Positions 16,473-26,664 of a DNA stretch of 64,000 bases are shown here, piece after piece. Within the stretch, counting starts at the first letter, position 1. Every line of letters starts with the position of its first letter. Below the pieces are notes generated by a model. The model searched no databases. It was not told where the DNA came from and was given only the letters and a program-made list of their open reading frames with translations. The DNA comes from Bordetella genomosp. 2 (GTDB lineage Bacteria > Pseudomonadota > Gammaproteobacteria > Burkholderiales > Burkholderiaceae_B), in assembly GCF_002261345.1 (NCBI RefSeq), contig NZ_NEVT01000009.1, positions 62,001 to 126,000 on the forward strand, read 5' to 3'. Both the position numbers and the translations under genes were made by a program.

Positions 16473-17477
16473 ATGCAGACCCATTCCCGCTTTTCCAGAG
16501 TACTGCGGCACTTGCTCGGCGCCGTCTTGCTGGGCGCCGGCCTGGGGACGGCGCAGGCCGCCTATCCCGACCGGACCATCACCTTGATCTCGCCGTTCAG
16601 CGCCGGCGGCGACGCCGACCTGGCGGCGCGCTCGTTCGCCGCCGCGGCGGCCAAGGTGCTGGGCCAACCCGTGGTCGTGCTGAACAAGACCGGCGCCAGC
16701 GGCGTGATCGGCTCGGCGCAGGCCATCGCCGCGCCGCCCGATGGCTATACCCTGCTGCTGGCCCGCACCGGCTCGCAGGCGATCATGCCGGCCATCATGC
16801 CGGGCACCACCAAGTACAAGTGGGACGACTACACGTTCATCGGCACGCTCGAACTCAACCCCTATGGCTGCGTGGTCAACGCCAAGTCGCCCTACCGGAC
16901 CTTCGGCGACCTGGTGCAGGAAATCAAGAGCCGCGGCAAATCGCTGAACTACGGTACCGCGGGCGTGCTGACCACCAACGACATGGGCCCGCGGCAACTG
17001 TTCCGCCTGCTCAAGCTGACCGACCAGACGCCCACGCAGATTCCATACAAGGGCACCGGCGAAACGGTGACTTCGCTGCTGGCCGGCGAAACCGAGTTTT
17101 CCTGCGGCAGCCTGGGGCCGTTCCTGTCGCAGATCAAGGCCGGCGCGCTGCGCGCGCTGATCGTCACCACCGAACAGCGCATCGCCGAACTGCCGGACGT
17201 GCCCACCGCGCGGGAGCTGGGCTACGCCGAGATGGAAGCCGTGGTGGGCTGGAGCGCGATATTCGGGCCGCCCGGATTGCCGGAGGAGGTCACCGCCAAG
17301 CTGGTGGCGGCCATGCAGGCCATCGACAAGGACCCGAAGTGGCGCGCCATGACCGCGCAGACCGGCTCCATTCCGCATGTCATGTCGCCGCAGGAAACGC
17401 GCGAGTTCACCCGCAAGCAGTACGAGCTCTATCGGTCGCTGGGCGAGATGCTGAACATCATCGACGCGAAGAAGTAG
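16473..17477 (+). CDS. Bug-family tripartite tricarboxylate transporter substrate-binding protein
   Basis: Periplasmic solute receptor, 334 residues. Signal peptide about 1-29 ('LLGAVLLGAGLGTAQA'), then 'YPDRTITLISPFSAGGDADLAARSFA', the hallmark start of Bug proteins. AAGGAG precedes the ATG. No TctA/TctB membrane genes are adjacent, as is common for the very large Bug family of Bordetella. The ligand is probably the carboxylate degraded by module A. Confidence 0.92.
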   Translation: MQTHSRFSRVLRHLLGAVLLGAGLGTAQAAYPDRTITLISPFSAGGDADLAARSFAAAAAKVLGQPVVVLNKTGASGVIGSAQAIAAPPDGYTLLLARTGSQAIMPAIMPGTTKYKWDDYTFIGTLELNPYGCVVNAKSPYRTFGDLVQEIKSRGKSLNYGTAGVLTTNDMGPRQLFRLLKLTDQTPTQIPYKGTGETVTSLLAGETEFSCGSLGPFLSQIKAGALRALIVTTEQRIAELPDVPTARELGYAEMEAVVGWSAIFGPPGLPEEVTAKLVAAMQAIDKDPKWRAMTAQTGSIPHVMSPQETREFTRKQYELYRSLGEMLNIIDAKK

Positions 17478-17508
17478 CGCCGTCCCCTCTCTACCGGAGA
17501 GGCGGCGC
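17477..17508 (+). terminator. Hairpin after Bug gene
   Basis: Inner stem CCTCTC/GAGAGG (17486-17491 and 17497-17502) with loop TACCG, extended by an outer stem GCGCCG/CGGCGC separated by a three-base bulge. It starts at the stop codon. No T-run, so termination may be Rho-assisted. Confidence 0.45.
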
Positions 17509-17527
17509 GGACGGGGTCGCGGCCCTC

Positions 17528-18292
17528 ATGGCACAATTCGCAACGACTGCGATATTCGCTGCCCCGTCCACCTACATGCTCCTGGTTCTAGCGCGCTTTC
17601 TTTTCGGCTTTGGCGTGACGCTGCTCGCCGCCGCCATCCTGCTGGCCGCCACGGCGGTTTGCCTGGCCTTCATTCGCCGCAACTTGCATGCCGAGGCCGA
17701 TGCGCGCCGGCAGGATATTTCCAACGGCATCGCGGTACTCGTCACGGTCATGCTGATCCTGCTGGGCTGCTTCCTGGCGGGCCGTTTCCTGTACAGCCTG
17801 TTGGGAGGCGCGCTGGCCGGGGGCCTGCCGCACTGGCTGGCGGGCGGCGGCCGGGTCTCGGCGGCCGCCTTGCTGGGAGCGACCGCGGCGCTGGGGCTGC
17901 TGGCCTATGTGCCCCGCTTGTTGCGGCCCAGGCAGCCGCCGGATCCAGCCGCGAAACCGGCCGCCGCCGCGGCCGCCAGCCGGCCCGCCGCGAAAGCCCT
18001 CAAACCGGCCAAGGCGGCGCCGGGCGAACCCGCGTCGCGCCGCCTGGCGTGGCTGGGCTGGACCGGCCTGCTGTTGACGCTGATCGGCGCCACGCTGCTG
18101 GTATTCGCCTATATCGTGACGCCGCCCGACTTGCGGGCCCTGCTCATGCGCAGCATCGACACACTGCCCGGCCAGCAGGCCGAAATGATCGCGCACGCGC
18201 GGTTCATCTTCTATGTGGCGGGCGGCACGCTGCTGGCCGGCGCCCTGCTCTTGCTGGCCTGGCCGCTGGTGCGCCGGCCCGTGCCGGCCTGA
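17528..18292 (+). CDS. Hypothetical multi-pass membrane protein
   Basis: 254 residues, not recognised. Hydrophobic segments lie at about 18-45, 73-100, 113-135, 178-200 and 230-250. Between the third and fourth is an Ala/Pro/Lys-rich linker (about 138-170) that is probably cytoplasmic and disordered. An internal Met17 could be the true start. It has GC-rich coding character like its neighbours and stands alone between a Bug gene and the efflux operon. Confidence 0.6.
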   Translation: MAQFATTAIFAAPSTYMLLVLARFLFGFGVTLLAAAILLAATAVCLAFIRRNLHAEADARRQDISNGIAVLVTVMLILLGCFLAGRFLYSLLGGALAGGLPHWLAGGGRVSAAALLGATAALGLLAYVPRLLRPRQPPDPAAKPAAAAAASRPAAKALKPAKAAPGEPASRRLAWLGWTGLLLTLIGATLLVFAYIVTPPDLRALLMRSIDTLPGQQAEMIAHARFIFYVAGGTLLAGALLLLAWPLVRRPVPA

Positions 18293-18511
18293 CCGAATGC
18301 GGCCGGTCCGGGCGTCCCCGCGCCGCGCCGCCGGCGCGGCCGCGCATCCGGCCAGCGTGTTTTAATGCCCCGGCCGGCTCCCATGGGCGGCATGCCATGG
18401 CGTCATGCATGATCGAGTACGATTGCGCGTTGGCATGAGCCGCCCGCGGCCCCGCCCGCCTGGCTCGGGCGCCGCCCGTCGTGCCGGCTCCAACCCTCCC
18501 CATCGCATCGC

Positions 18512-19714
18512 ATGTCCGAACCGACCAGACAGCCCCCGGGCAAGAGCAGGAAAAAGCGCTATATCTGGATTGCCCTGGCCGTGGCGGCCATCTTGCTCCT
18601 CGGCAAGGTGCTGTTCTTCAGCGCGCCGCCCAAGCCCGATTTCGCCACCGCCGAAGCCAGGCTGGCCGACATGGAGGACAGCGTGCTCGCCTCCGGCACG
18701 CTGGAGGCGGTGCGCCAGGTCAGTGTCGGCGCCCAGGTGTCGGGCCAGCTGAAGTCGCTGAAGGTGCAACTGGGCGACGAAGTCCAGCAGGGCCAGCTGG
18801 TCGCCGAGATCGACGACATGACGCAGCAGAACGACCTGCGCAACGCCCAGGCCGCGCTGGCGACCCGCAAGGCGGAACGCCAGGCCAAGCTGGCCACGCT
18901 CAAGCAGGCCGAGCTGGCGTACGCGCGCCAGCGCCAGATGCTGTCGCGCGACGCCAGTTCGCGCGAGGACTTCGAACAGGCCGAGGCCAACCTGAAGGTG
19001 ACGCGCGCCGAGATCGCCGCGCTGGACGCGCAGATCGCCCAGGCCGAGATCGAAGTCGACAAGGCGCGCGTCAATCTCGGCTACACCCGCATCTCGTCGC
19101 CGATGGACGGCAAGGTGGTGGCCATTGTCACCAAGGAAGGCCAGACGGTGAATTCGATCCAGACCGCGCCCACCATCATCAAGGTGGCGCAGGTCGACAC
19201 CATGACGGTCAAGGCGCAGATCTCGGAGGCCGACGTGACGCGCGTGCGGCCAGGCCAGAAGGTGTATTTCACCATCCTGGGCGAACCCGACAAGCGCTAT
19301 TACGGCACGCTGCGGGCGATCGAGCCGGCGCCCGACTCGATCCAGCGCGACGAGAGCACCAGCGCCCTGACCGGCGCCAGCTCGACCACCACCGGCACCA
19401 GCGCGGCGGTCTATTACAACGGCCTGTTCGAAGTGCCCAACCCGGACGAAACGCTGCGCATCTCCATGACCGCGCAGGTCTTCATCGTCCTCGGAGAAGC
19501 CAGGCAGACCCTGGTCATCCCGTCGTCGGCGCTCGGCAAGCGTGGCGAGGACGGCCGCTATACCGTGCGGGTGGTCGGCGCGGACAACCAGCCGGTCGAG
19601 CGCCAGATCAAGGTGGGCATGAACAACAACGTCACCGCCCAGGTCCTGGAAGGCCTGTCGGCCGGCGAGAAGGTGGTCTCCGCCGAGGCCGCCGCGCCCG
19701 CGGCGCCGCAATGA
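18512..19714 (+). CDS. macA: MacA-like periplasmic adaptor of an ABC efflux pump
   Basis: Membrane fusion protein joining MacB to an outer membrane channel. 400 residues: N-terminal membrane anchor about 17-36, biotinyl-lipoyl half motifs near 70-100 ('[32 protein letters not shown]'), a long alpha-helical hairpin with coiled-coil character (about 105-185), then the beta-barrel ('[25 protein letters not shown]'). Its TGA overlaps the macB ATG, giving tight coupling. The 219 bp upstream is very GC-rich and shows no clear promoter. Confidence 0.92.
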   Translation: MSEPTRQPPGKSRKKRYIWIALAVAAILLLGKVLFFSAPPKPDFATAEARLADMEDSVLASGTLEAVRQVSVGAQVSGQLKSLKVQLGDEVQQGQLVAEIDDMTQQNDLRNAQAALATRKAERQAKLATLKQAELAYARQRQMLSRDASSREDFEQAEANLKVTRAEIAALDAQIAQAEIEVDKARVNLGYTRISSPMDGKVVAIVTKEGQTVNSIQTAPTIIKVAQVDTMTVKAQISEADVTRVRPGQKVYFTILGEPDKRYYGTLRAIEPAPDSIQRDESTSALTGASSTTTGTSAAVYYNGLFEVPNPDETLRISMTAQVFIVLGEARQTLVIPSSALGKRGEDGRYTVRVVGADNQPVERQIKVGMNNNVTAQVLEGLSAGEKVVSAEAAAPAAPQ

Positions 19715-21714
19715 CGGAGCAGGCCATGCCGGCGCCCGCGGACAGCCGACCGCTCATCAGCCTGGACGGCGTGTGGCGCGAGTTCGCCGCCGGCGACCAG
19801 ACCGTGGCGGTGCTGCGCGACGTCAACCTGCGCATCGAGGCCGGCGAAATGGTGGCCATCGTGGGCGCATCGGGCTCGGGCAAGTCCACCCTGATGAATA
19901 TCCTGGGCTGCCTGGACCGGCCCAGCCGGGGCGTGTACGAAGTAGACGGCCGCGCCACGGACTCGATGGACCCGGACGAGCTGGCCGAGCTGCGCCGCGA
20001 GCATTTCGGCTTCATCTTCCAGCGCTATCACCTGCTGGCCGACCTGACCGCGCAGGGCAATGTGGAAATGCCGGCGATCTATGCCGGCACCGCCCGCGGC
20101 GCGCGGCGCGCGCGGGCGCAGGCGCTGCTGCGCCGCCTGGGGCTGGACCACCGGCTGGACTACCGGCCCGGCCAGCTGTCGGGCGGCCAGCAGCAGCGCG
20201 TGAGCATTGCGCGCGCGCTGATGAACGGCGGGCGCATCATCCTGGCCGACGAGCCGACCGGCGCGCTGGACACCCAGACCGGCCAGGAGGTGCTGCGCAT
20301 CCTGGAGGAGCTCAACGGCGCCGGCCATACCGTGGTGATCGTCACGCACGACATGAACGTGGCGCAGCACGCGCGCCGCATCATCGAGATCAGCGACGGC
20401 CGGATCGTGTCCGACCGCCGCCACGCCGAGGTGCCGCCGGCGCCCGCGGCGGCGCCCGGCGACCCGGTGCGCGCCGAGGCGCCGCGCGAACGCACGCGCC
20501 CGTGGCAGGCGCTGCTGGAACGGGCCAACGAATCGCTGCACATGGCGCTGCTGGCCATGAACGCGCACCGGCTGCGCACCTTCCTGACCATGCTGGGCAT
20601 CGTGATCGGCATCGCCGCGGTGGTGTCGGTGGTGGCCCTGGGCGAGGGCTCGCGGCAGAAGATCCTGGCCGACATCAGCGAGATCGGCACCAATACGGTG
20701 GACATCTACCCGGGCAAGGACTTCGGCGACGAGAAAGCCGCCACCATCCGCACCCTGGTGCCGGCCGACGCGGACGCGCTGGCGCGCCAGACCTACGTCG
20801 ACAGCGTCACTCCCGAAGCGTCGACCACGGCCTCGCTGCGCTATCGCAATGTGTCGGTGAACGGTTCGATCCAGGGGGTGGGCGAGCAGTTCTTCCGCGT
20901 GCGCGGGCTGAAGCTGGCGCAGGGCCAGTTCTTCGACGGCGAGGCGGTGACCCGGCGCGCCCAGGAGGTGGTGATCGACGAGAACACCCGCAAGGCGCTG
21001 TTCGGCAACCACACCGACCCGGTCGGCCAGGTGATTTTCCTGGGCACGGTGCCGGCGCGGGTCATTGGCGTGACGGTGCGCAAGGAAAGCATGTTCGGCG
21101 ACGGCCAGACGCTCAATGTCTGGATCCCCTACACCACCGCGCTCAGCCGCGTGCTGGGCCAGCAGCACTTGCGCAGCATCACGGTGCGGGTCAGCGACGC
21201 CATGCCGACCAAGGCCGCCGAGCAGGCCATCACGCGCCTCATGCTGCAGCGCCACGGCACCAAGGATTTCTTCGTCTTCAACACCGACACCATCCGGCAG
21301 ACCATCGAGCGCACCACCGCCACCATGACGCTACTGGTGTCGGCCATCGCCATCATTTCGCTGGTGGTGGGCGGCATCGGCGTGATGAACATCATGCTGG
21401 TGTCGGTCACCGAGCGCACCCGCGAGATCGGCGTGCGCATGGCGGTCGGCGCGCGCCGCAGCGACATCATGCAGCAGTTCCTGATCGAGGCGGTGCTGGT
21501 CTGCCTGATCGGCGGCATGCTGGGCATCCTGTTGTCGCTGGGCCTGGGCGTGCTGGTGGCGCAGGCGTCCGGCGGCAGCTTCCGCCTGATCTATTCCGGC
21601 GCCTCCATGGTGGCCGCCTTTGTCTGCTCCACGCTGATCGGCGTGGGCTTCGGTTACCTGCCGGCGCGCAATGCCGCCCGGCTCGACCCGGTCGAATCCC
21701 TGGCCAGAGAATGA
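19711..21714 (+). CDS. macB: MacB-like ABC efflux transporter (fused ATPase-permease)
   Basis: 667 residues. Cytoplasmic ATPase domain (about 15-245) with Walker [10 protein letters not shown], signature LSGGQQQR and Walker [13 protein letters not shown], then the MacB fold: first membrane helix about 285-310 ('[21 protein letters not shown]'), a large periplasmic domain about 315-540 and three C-terminal helices ('[34 protein letters not shown]'). Drives export of macrolides, peptides or siderophore-like compounds in relatives. ATGA overlaps link it to macA and the outer membrane factor. Confidence 0.94.
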   Translation: MTEQAMPAPADSRPLISLDGVWREFAAGDQTVAVLRDVNLRIEAGEMVAIVGASGSGKSTLMNILGCLDRPSRGVYEVDGRATDSMDPDELAELRREHFGFIFQRYHLLADLTAQGNVEMPAIYAGTARGARRARAQALLRRLGLDHRLDYRPGQLSGGQQQRVSIARALMNGGRIILADEPTGALDTQTGQEVLRILEELNGAGHTVVIVTHDMNVAQHARRIIEISDGRIVSDRRHAEVPPAPAAAPGDPVRAEAPRERTRPWQALLERANESLHMALLAMNAHRLRTFLTMLGIVIGIAAVVSVVALGEGSRQKILADISEIGTNTVDIYPGKDFGDEKAATIRTLVPADADALARQTYVDSVTPEASTTASLRYRNVSVNGSIQGVGEQFFRVRGLKLAQGQFFDGEAVTRRAQEVVIDENTRKALFGNHTDPVGQVIFLGTVPARVIGVTVRKESMFGDGQTLNVWIPYTTALSRVLGQQHLRSITVRVSDAMPTKAAEQAITRLMLQRHGTKDFFVFNTDTIRQTIERTTATMTLLVSAIAIISLVVGGIGVMNIMLVSVTERTREIGVRMAVGARRSDIMQQFLIEAVLVCLIGGMLGILLSLGLGVLVAQASGGSFRLIYSGASMVAAFVCSTLIGVGFGYLPARNAARLDPVESLARE

Positions 21715-23096
21715 ACACCCCGTCCTCCATGCCCCGCCCCGTCCTCTGGTGCCTGCTGGCCGTGCCGCTGGCGCTGGCCGGCTGCGGCCTGATGCGCACT
21801 TCGTACGAACGCCCGGCGGTGCAGAGCCCGGCGGCCTGGACCTACGCCACGGCGCGCGACGCGGCGGCGGCCGGCGGCGTCTGGTGGCGCAACTTCGACG
21901 ACCCCACGCTGACCCGCCTGATCGACCTGGCGCTCGAGCGCAACAATGATCTCGCCGCCGCCGCCCTGCGCGTGCGCCAGGCCCAGTTACGAGCCGGCCT
22001 GGCGCGTTCCGACCAGTTCCCCACCCTGGGCGGCAATGTAGACCTGAGCCGCCAGCGCGACATGCGCCGCGACCAGACCATCGTGCGCAGCAACAGCGCC
22101 AGCCTGTCGGTGAGCTACGAGCTGGACTTGTGGGACCGCCTGCAGGCGCAGCGCGACGCGGCGGAATGGGAGGCGGCCGCCACCGAGCAGGACCGCGCCA
22201 GCGCGGCGTTGTCGCTGGTCGGCACCACCGCCACCTTGTATTGGCGCATCGCCTTCATCAACCAGCGGCTGGCCAGCGCGACCCAGAGCATTGCCTATGC
22301 GCAGCGCACGCTCGAACTGGTGCAGGCGCAGTACGACGCGGGCGGCGCGTCGGCGCTCGAAGTGGCCGAGGCGCGCCAGAACCTGGCCAGCCAGCAGGCG
22401 GCCCGCACCGACATGGCCCAGCAGCGTGTGGAGAACCTCAATGCGCTGGCCATCCTGTTCGACGGCCCGCCCGACCGGATCATGGCCGATCCACCCCGCC
22501 TGCCGCCCACCACACTGCCCGCGGTGCCGGCCGGCGTGCCGGCCGACCTGCTGGCGCGCCGGCCCGACTTGCGCGCGGCCGAGCTGCGGCTGCGCGAGGC
22601 CCTGGCGCAGACCGATGCCACGCGCGCCAGTTTCTATCCGCCCCTGACGCTCACCGGCGCGCTGGGCGGCACCAGCACGGCGCTCGGCAACCTGCTGCAG
22701 AACCCGGTGGCGACGCTGGGGGCCGGGCTGACGCTGCCGTTCCTCAACTGGAACCAGATGCGGTTGAACATCCGCATCTCCGAAACCGAATACGCGCTGC
22801 GCGTGGTGCAGTTCCGCCAGGCGCTGTACCAGGCCATGGCCGACGTGGAAAACGCGCTGTCGGCGCGCACCCAGCTGGCCGCGCGGGCCGAACTGCTGGA
22901 GCAGTCGCTGGCCGCGGCGCGGCAGGCCGAGGACCTGTACGAGGTGCGCTACCGCAGCGGCGCGGTGTCGCTGCGCTTCTGGCTCGACGCCCAGGAAAAG
23001 CGCCGCGCCGCCGAGATCGAACTGGACCAGAACACCCTCGACCGGCTGGTCAACCAGGCGACCCTCTACCAGGCGCTGGGCGGCGACACCCGCTGA
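21711..23096 (+). CDS. Outer membrane efflux lipoprotein, NodT family
   Basis: TolC-like outer membrane channel completing the MacAB pump. 461 residues; a lipoprotein signal with lipobox LAGC (Cys about residue 24), then two outer membrane factor repeats of long helices (about 60-250 and 260-455) with '[25 protein letters not shown]' and '[29 protein letters not shown]'. Last gene of the operon. Downstream it faces a convergent oxidoreductase across the 109-bp hairpin array. Confidence 0.93.
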   Translation: MNTPSSMPRPVLWCLLAVPLALAGCGLMRTSYERPAVQSPAAWTYATARDAAAAGGVWWRNFDDPTLTRLIDLALERNNDLAAAALRVRQAQLRAGLARSDQFPTLGGNVDLSRQRDMRRDQTIVRSNSASLSVSYELDLWDRLQAQRDAAEWEAAATEQDRASAALSLVGTTATLYWRIAFINQRLASATQSIAYAQRTLELVQAQYDAGGASALEVAEARQNLASQQAARTDMAQQRVENLNALAILFDGPPDRIMADPPRLPPTTLPAVPAGVPADLLARRPDLRAAELRLREALAQTDATRASFYPPLTLTGALGGTSTALGNLLQNPVATLGAGLTLPFLNWNQMRLNIRISETEYALRVVQFRQALYQAMADVENALSARTQLAARAELLEQSLAAARQAEDLYEVRYRSGAVSLRFWLDAQEKRRAAEIELDQNTLDRLVNQATLYQALGGDTR

Positions 23097-23191
23097 GCCG
23101 CCGCCGCTCCCTGGCCCCGTCCCCGGGGGGCCGCGCCGGATGCCGGCACAGGCGCGCCCAGCTATACCAGGCACCCAGGTGGCCGGCTGGC

Positions 23192-23694
23192 CAGGTGTCT
23201 GACACCCCATGCGACGCCCCAGGCACGCCACGAGCGCCGCAAGGGGTGTCAGACACCTATCGTGAAATGAAACGCGCCCTCGCAAAGCCCGACAGCCGCC
23301 CAGGTGTCTGACACCCCATGCGATGCCCCACGCACGCCACGAGCGCCGCGAGGAGTGTCAGACACCTATCATGAAATGAAACGCGCCCTCGCAAAGCCCG
23401 ACAGCCGTCCAGGTGTCTGACACCCCATGCGACGACCCACGCACGCCGCGAGCGCCGCAAGGGGTGTCAGACACCTATCATGAAATGAAACGCGCCCTCG
23501 CAAAGCCCGACAGCCACCCAGGTGTCTGACACCCCATGCGACGACCCGGGCACGCCACGAACGCCGCAAGGGGTGTCAGACACCTATCATGAAATGAAAC
23601 GCGCCCTCGCAAAGCCCGACAGCCACCCAGGTGTCTGACACCCCATGCGATGACCCAGGCACGCCACGAGTGCCGCGAGGGGTGTCAGACACCT
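23192..23694. repeat. Tandem hairpin array, 109-bp unit, about 4.6 copies
   Basis: Units begin (CAGGTGTC) at 23192, 23301, 23410, 23519 and 23628, an exact 109-bp period. Each unit holds AGGTGTCTGACACCCC and, after about 37 bases, its inverse GGGGTGTCAGACACCT, a 16-bp inverted repeat, then a linker rich in AAACGCGCCCTCGCAAAGC. Within each arm GGTGTC-N-GACACC is itself palindromic. A few point differences separate copies (one arm reads GGAGTGTC). It fills most of the 617-bp gap between the convergent efflux and oxidoreductase genes; I see no gene in the gap. Confidence 0.95.
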
Positions 23695-23713
23695 CCCACG
23701 ACGGCGCTCGCGC

Positions 23714-25030
23714 CTAGCGTTCCAGCCCCGCCTTGCGCGCCTGCAGGGCGATGGCGCCCAGCACGCCGAGGCGGCGCAGCGGGTCGGGCGGCAGCCAGTT
23801 CGGCTTCTCGAACGCGGCCAGGTCGTCCAGCATGGCGCTGCGCTGGCCGGCCACCAGTTCGCCCAGCAGCTTGCCGTAGATGGTGCCCTTGATCACGCCC
23901 GCGCCATTGCAGCCCACCGAGGCATACAGGCCCGGCCGCACCTGCCCGACGAACGAGGCGCCGTTGCGGGTCAGCGCGGTGGAACCGCTCCACACGTACT
24001 CGAAGTCGTAGGCCCCCAGGTCCGGATAGCGGCGCTCGAACGCGGCGCGCAGCATCTGCGCCACGCGCGGCATCGGCTGCTCGGCTTCGTACGAATAGGC
24101 GCTGCGCACCATGAAGCGCCCGCCGCGGATGCGCCGCAGCGTGGTGCCCAGCCGGTTGGCCGGGATGACGCCCCATTGGTCGCGCTCGCCCAGCCGCGCC
24201 TGGCGGGCCGGGTCCAGCACCGGCGTGACGCCGGCATAGGTATAGATGGTGATGAGCCGGCTGCGCAGGAAGCCGAGCCGCCGCGCGAAAGCGTTGTTGG
24301 CCAGGATGACGTTATCCGCCACGTATTCGCCGGCGCGCGTGCCGACGCGGTACGGCCCCGCGCCGGCGATCGACAGCACGGGATTATCCTCCATGAGCCA
24401 GACGTTCTCCGGCAGGGTATCGGCCAGGCCGCGGATCAGCGCGGCCGGCTGCACGAACACGTTGTTCATCGAGTGGTAGCCGAACCGGTAATAGCCGGTG
24501 CCCAGGGCAGCCCGCAGGGCGTCGCGGTCGAGCTCGGTGTAGTCGACGCCCCAGTCGCGGTATTGCGCCAGCGCCGCGCGCAGGTTGCGCTCGCCGCCCG
24601 GCGTGGCCGCCGCGTGATACTTGCCGGCGACATCCCAGCCGCAATCGAAGCCGCCCTGCTGCGACAACTGCGCCAGCCAGTCGAGGCCGGCCTGGAACAT
24701 GGCGATCTGCTTGCGCGCGACCTGCAGCGGGCTGTGGTGCCCGCTCATGCGCGTGTTGTGCGGGAGGTTGATCAGAAAACCGGAATTGCGGCCGGCCGAG
24801 CCCTCGCCCGCGACGGTGGCGTCGACGACCAGCACGCGGTCCTGCGGGCGCAGCTCGGCGATGCGCCGCGCCGCCGCCAGGCCCGTATACCCGGCGCCGA
24901 CGACCAGGTACTTGACGCGGCGCTCAGGCGGCGCCGCGCTGCGCGCCGCGCGCGGCGGCAGCATGGCGTTCCAGCCGGAACCGCTCTGGTAAGTGGGGTA
25001 AGTCCGCGATTGCCCTGTGGGGGAAGACAT
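23714..25030 (-). CDS. FAD-dependent oxidoreductase (DAO/gamma-glutamylputrescine oxidase type)
   Basis: 438 residues. FAD-binding Rossmann motif 'YLVVGAGYTGLAAARRIAE' at about 41-60, an E/D-terminated second strand ('RVLVVDATVAGEGSAGRNSGFLI') and the C-terminal GXGXXG-like 'ASVGCNGAGVIKGTIYGKLLGEL' where flavin contacts lie. Oxidises an amine or amino acid in the cytosol. It is the last gene of an SsuABC-like transporter operon, about 27 bp after the ATPase, so it may act on the imported compound. Which amine is unknown. Confidence 0.88.
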   Translation of the reverse strand: MSSPTGQSRTYPTYQSGSGWNAMLPPRAARSAAPPERRVKYLVVGAGYTGLAAARRIAELRPQDRVLVVDATVAGEGSAGRNSGFLINLPHNTRMSGHHSPLQVARKQIAMFQAGLDWLAQLSQQGGFDCGWDVAGKYHAAATPGGERNLRAALAQYRDWGVDYTELDRDALRAALGTGYYRFGYHSMNNVFVQPAALIRGLADTLPENVWLMEDNPVLSIAGAGPYRVGTRAGEYVADNVILANNAFARRLGFLRSRLITIYTYAGVTPVLDPARQARLGERDQWGVIPANRLGTTLRRIRGGRFMVRSAYSYEAEQPMPRVAQMLRAAFERRYPDLGAYDFEYVWSGSTALTRNGASFVGQVRPGLYASVGCNGAGVIKGTIYGKLLGELVAGQRSAMLDDLAAFEKPNWLPPDPLRRLGVLGAIALQARKAGLER

Positions 25031-25057
25031 GATGGATGCGATGTGGCGTTGAACAAA

Positions 25058-25840
25058 TCATTGGTCGGCGCGGGCTTGCAGGCTGCGCATGACTTCGCCC
25101 TGCACGGTGTCCCAGATCTGCGACTTCAGTTCGATGTAGCGCGGCGACAGCTGCACGCCGGCGTTGCGCGGATACGGCAGGTCGTTGGCCAGGTCGCAGG
25201 CCACGCGGCCTGGCCGCGCGCTCATGATGACCATGCGGGTCGACAGCAGCAGCGCCTCGTCGATGGAGTGCGTGATGAAGACGATGGTCTTGCCGCTCTG
25301 CTCGTAGATGCGGGTCAGTTCCTCCTGCAGCACCTGGCGCGTCATGGCGTCCAGCGCGGCGAAGGGCTCGTCCAGCAGGATGACGTCCGGGTCGTTGGCC
25401 AGCACGCGGGCGATCGACACGCGCTGGCGCATGCCGCCCGAAAGCGCCTTGGGATAGGCGTCCTCGAAGCCCTTCAAGCCGACCATCTCGATGAACTTCT
25501 GCGCCGTGGCGCGGCGCTCGGCGGCGCCGACGCCCTTCATCTTCAGGCCGAACGCCACGTTCTCGGCCACCGTCAGCCAGGGGAACAGCGCGTACTGCTG
25601 GAACACCATGCCGCAATGCGGATCGACGTCGCGCACCTCGCGCCCGTTGACGACGATGCGCCCGGCGCTGGGCCGCTCGAAGCCGGTAATCAGGTTGAGC
25701 AGCGTCGACTTGCCGCAGCCCGATGCGCCCAGCACCACCAGGAACTCGCCGCGCGGAATCTGCAGATCGACGCCGTCCAGCGCCTGGAAGGATCCGAAGG
25801 CCTTGGAAACGCCCTCGATGGAGATCATGGAGTCATTCAT
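25058..25840 (-). CDS. ABC transporter ATP-binding protein (SsuB/TauB-like)
   Basis: 260 residues. Walker A GASGCGKST, Q-loop 'MVFQQYALFPW', signature LSGGMRQR and Walker B VILLDEPFAALD place it with the nitrate/sulfonate/taurine ATPases. I chose ATG at 25840 because it overlaps the permease stop as ATGA; an ATG nine bases earlier is also possible. Energises uptake through the adjacent permease. Confidence 0.92.
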   Translation of the reverse strand: MNDSMISIEGVSKAFGSFQALDGVDLQIPRGEFLVVLGASGCGKSTLLNLITGFERPSAGRIVVNGREVRDVDPHCGMVFQQYALFPWLTVAENVAFGLKMKGVGAAERRATAQKFIEMVGLKGFEDAYPKALSGGMRQRVSIARVLANDPDVILLDEPFAALDAMTRQVLQEELTRIYEQSGKTIVFITHSIDEALLLSTRMVIMSARPGRVACDLANDLPYPRNAGVQLSPRYIELKSQIWDTVQGEVMRSLQARADQ

Positions 25841-26607
25841 CGCGACCATGCCAGCACCCTGTTTTCAATGACCCGGAACACCACGTCGGTGACCAGCACC
25901 GTGACGCTGATCAGCGCCATGCCCAGCACGACCGTGTCGGTCTGGAAGAATTCCTTGCCGTTCATGATGAGGAAACCCAGGCCTTCCTTGGCAGCCACCA
26001 GCTCGGCCGAGATCACGCAGGTCCACGACAGCCCGAGAATCACCTTGAAGCCGCTGAAGATCTGCGGCAGGCTGGCCGGCAGGATCACCGAGCGCATGAC
26101 CTGCGAACTGCTGGCGCCCAGGTTGCGGGCGGCGCGGATCAGCAGCGGATCGATGTTGCGGGTGGCCTCGATCACATACAACAGCGCCGGCGCGAAGGTG
26201 CCCATGAACACGATGCTGTACTTCTGCGTCTCGGTGATGCCGAACCACAGCAGCGACAGCGGGATCCAGCTCATGGAAGGCAGCGGCCGCAGGAAGGACA
26301 GGATCGGGTCGAAGGCCGCCCGCGCGCGCTGCGAGGTGCCCAGGAAGATGCCCAGCGGGATGGCCAGCGCGGTCGCGGCGGCGAAGCCCACCATCACGCG
26401 GCGGGCCGAGGCCAGGATGTGGCCGAACAGCGCGTCCTGGCCCCACATGGCGGCCATGCGCGCGAACACCGCCGACGGCGGCGGCAGGAACAGCGGGTCC
26501 ACCCACTGCAGGCGGCAGACCATTTCCCAGAAGAGCAGCAGCACGATCACGGACACGCTGCTGATCAGCATCAGGTCCGGACGGCGCCGATGAGGTTGTG
26601 CATTCAT
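25837..26607 (-). CDS. ABC transporter permease (SsuC/TauC-like)
   Basis: 256 residues with six predicted membrane helices and the binding-protein-dependent EAA loop ('IRAARNLGASSSQVMRSVILPASLPQIFSGFK', about 150-182). Helices include 'LMLISSVSVIVLLLFWEMV' (about 12-30) and 'VISAELVAAKEGLGFLIMNG'. Overlaps the ATPase start; lies 57 bp after the binding protein gene. Confidence 0.92.
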   Translation of the reverse strand: MNAQPHRRRPDLMLISSVSVIVLLLFWEMVCRLQWVDPLFLPPPSAVFARMAAMWGQDALFGHILASARRVMVGFAAATALAIPLGIFLGTSQRARAAFDPILSFLRPLPSMSWIPLSLLWFGITETQKYSIVFMGTFAPALLYVIEATRNIDPLLIRAARNLGASSSQVMRSVILPASLPQIFSGFKVILGLSWTCVISAELVAAKEGLGFLIMNGKEFFQTDTVVLGMALISVTVLVTDVVFRVIENRVLAWSR

Positions 26608-26664
26608 GCTTGGATTCCAGACGAAAACACGGCGGGCGCGGGCCCGCCGTCGGTGCGGGCGGGC

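Noticed and set aside
14129-17400. Very long open frames overlapping the acyl-CoA ligase and Bug genes on both strands
   Set aside because: They encode Arg/Gly/Ala/His-rich low-complexity sequence typical of alternative frames in GC-rich DNA, while the ligase and Bug frames have recognisable domains.
23192-23694. CRISPR array
   Set aside because: Copies are near-identical through loop and linker, so there are no unique spacers, and no cas genes are present; the unit is a plain tandem repeat.
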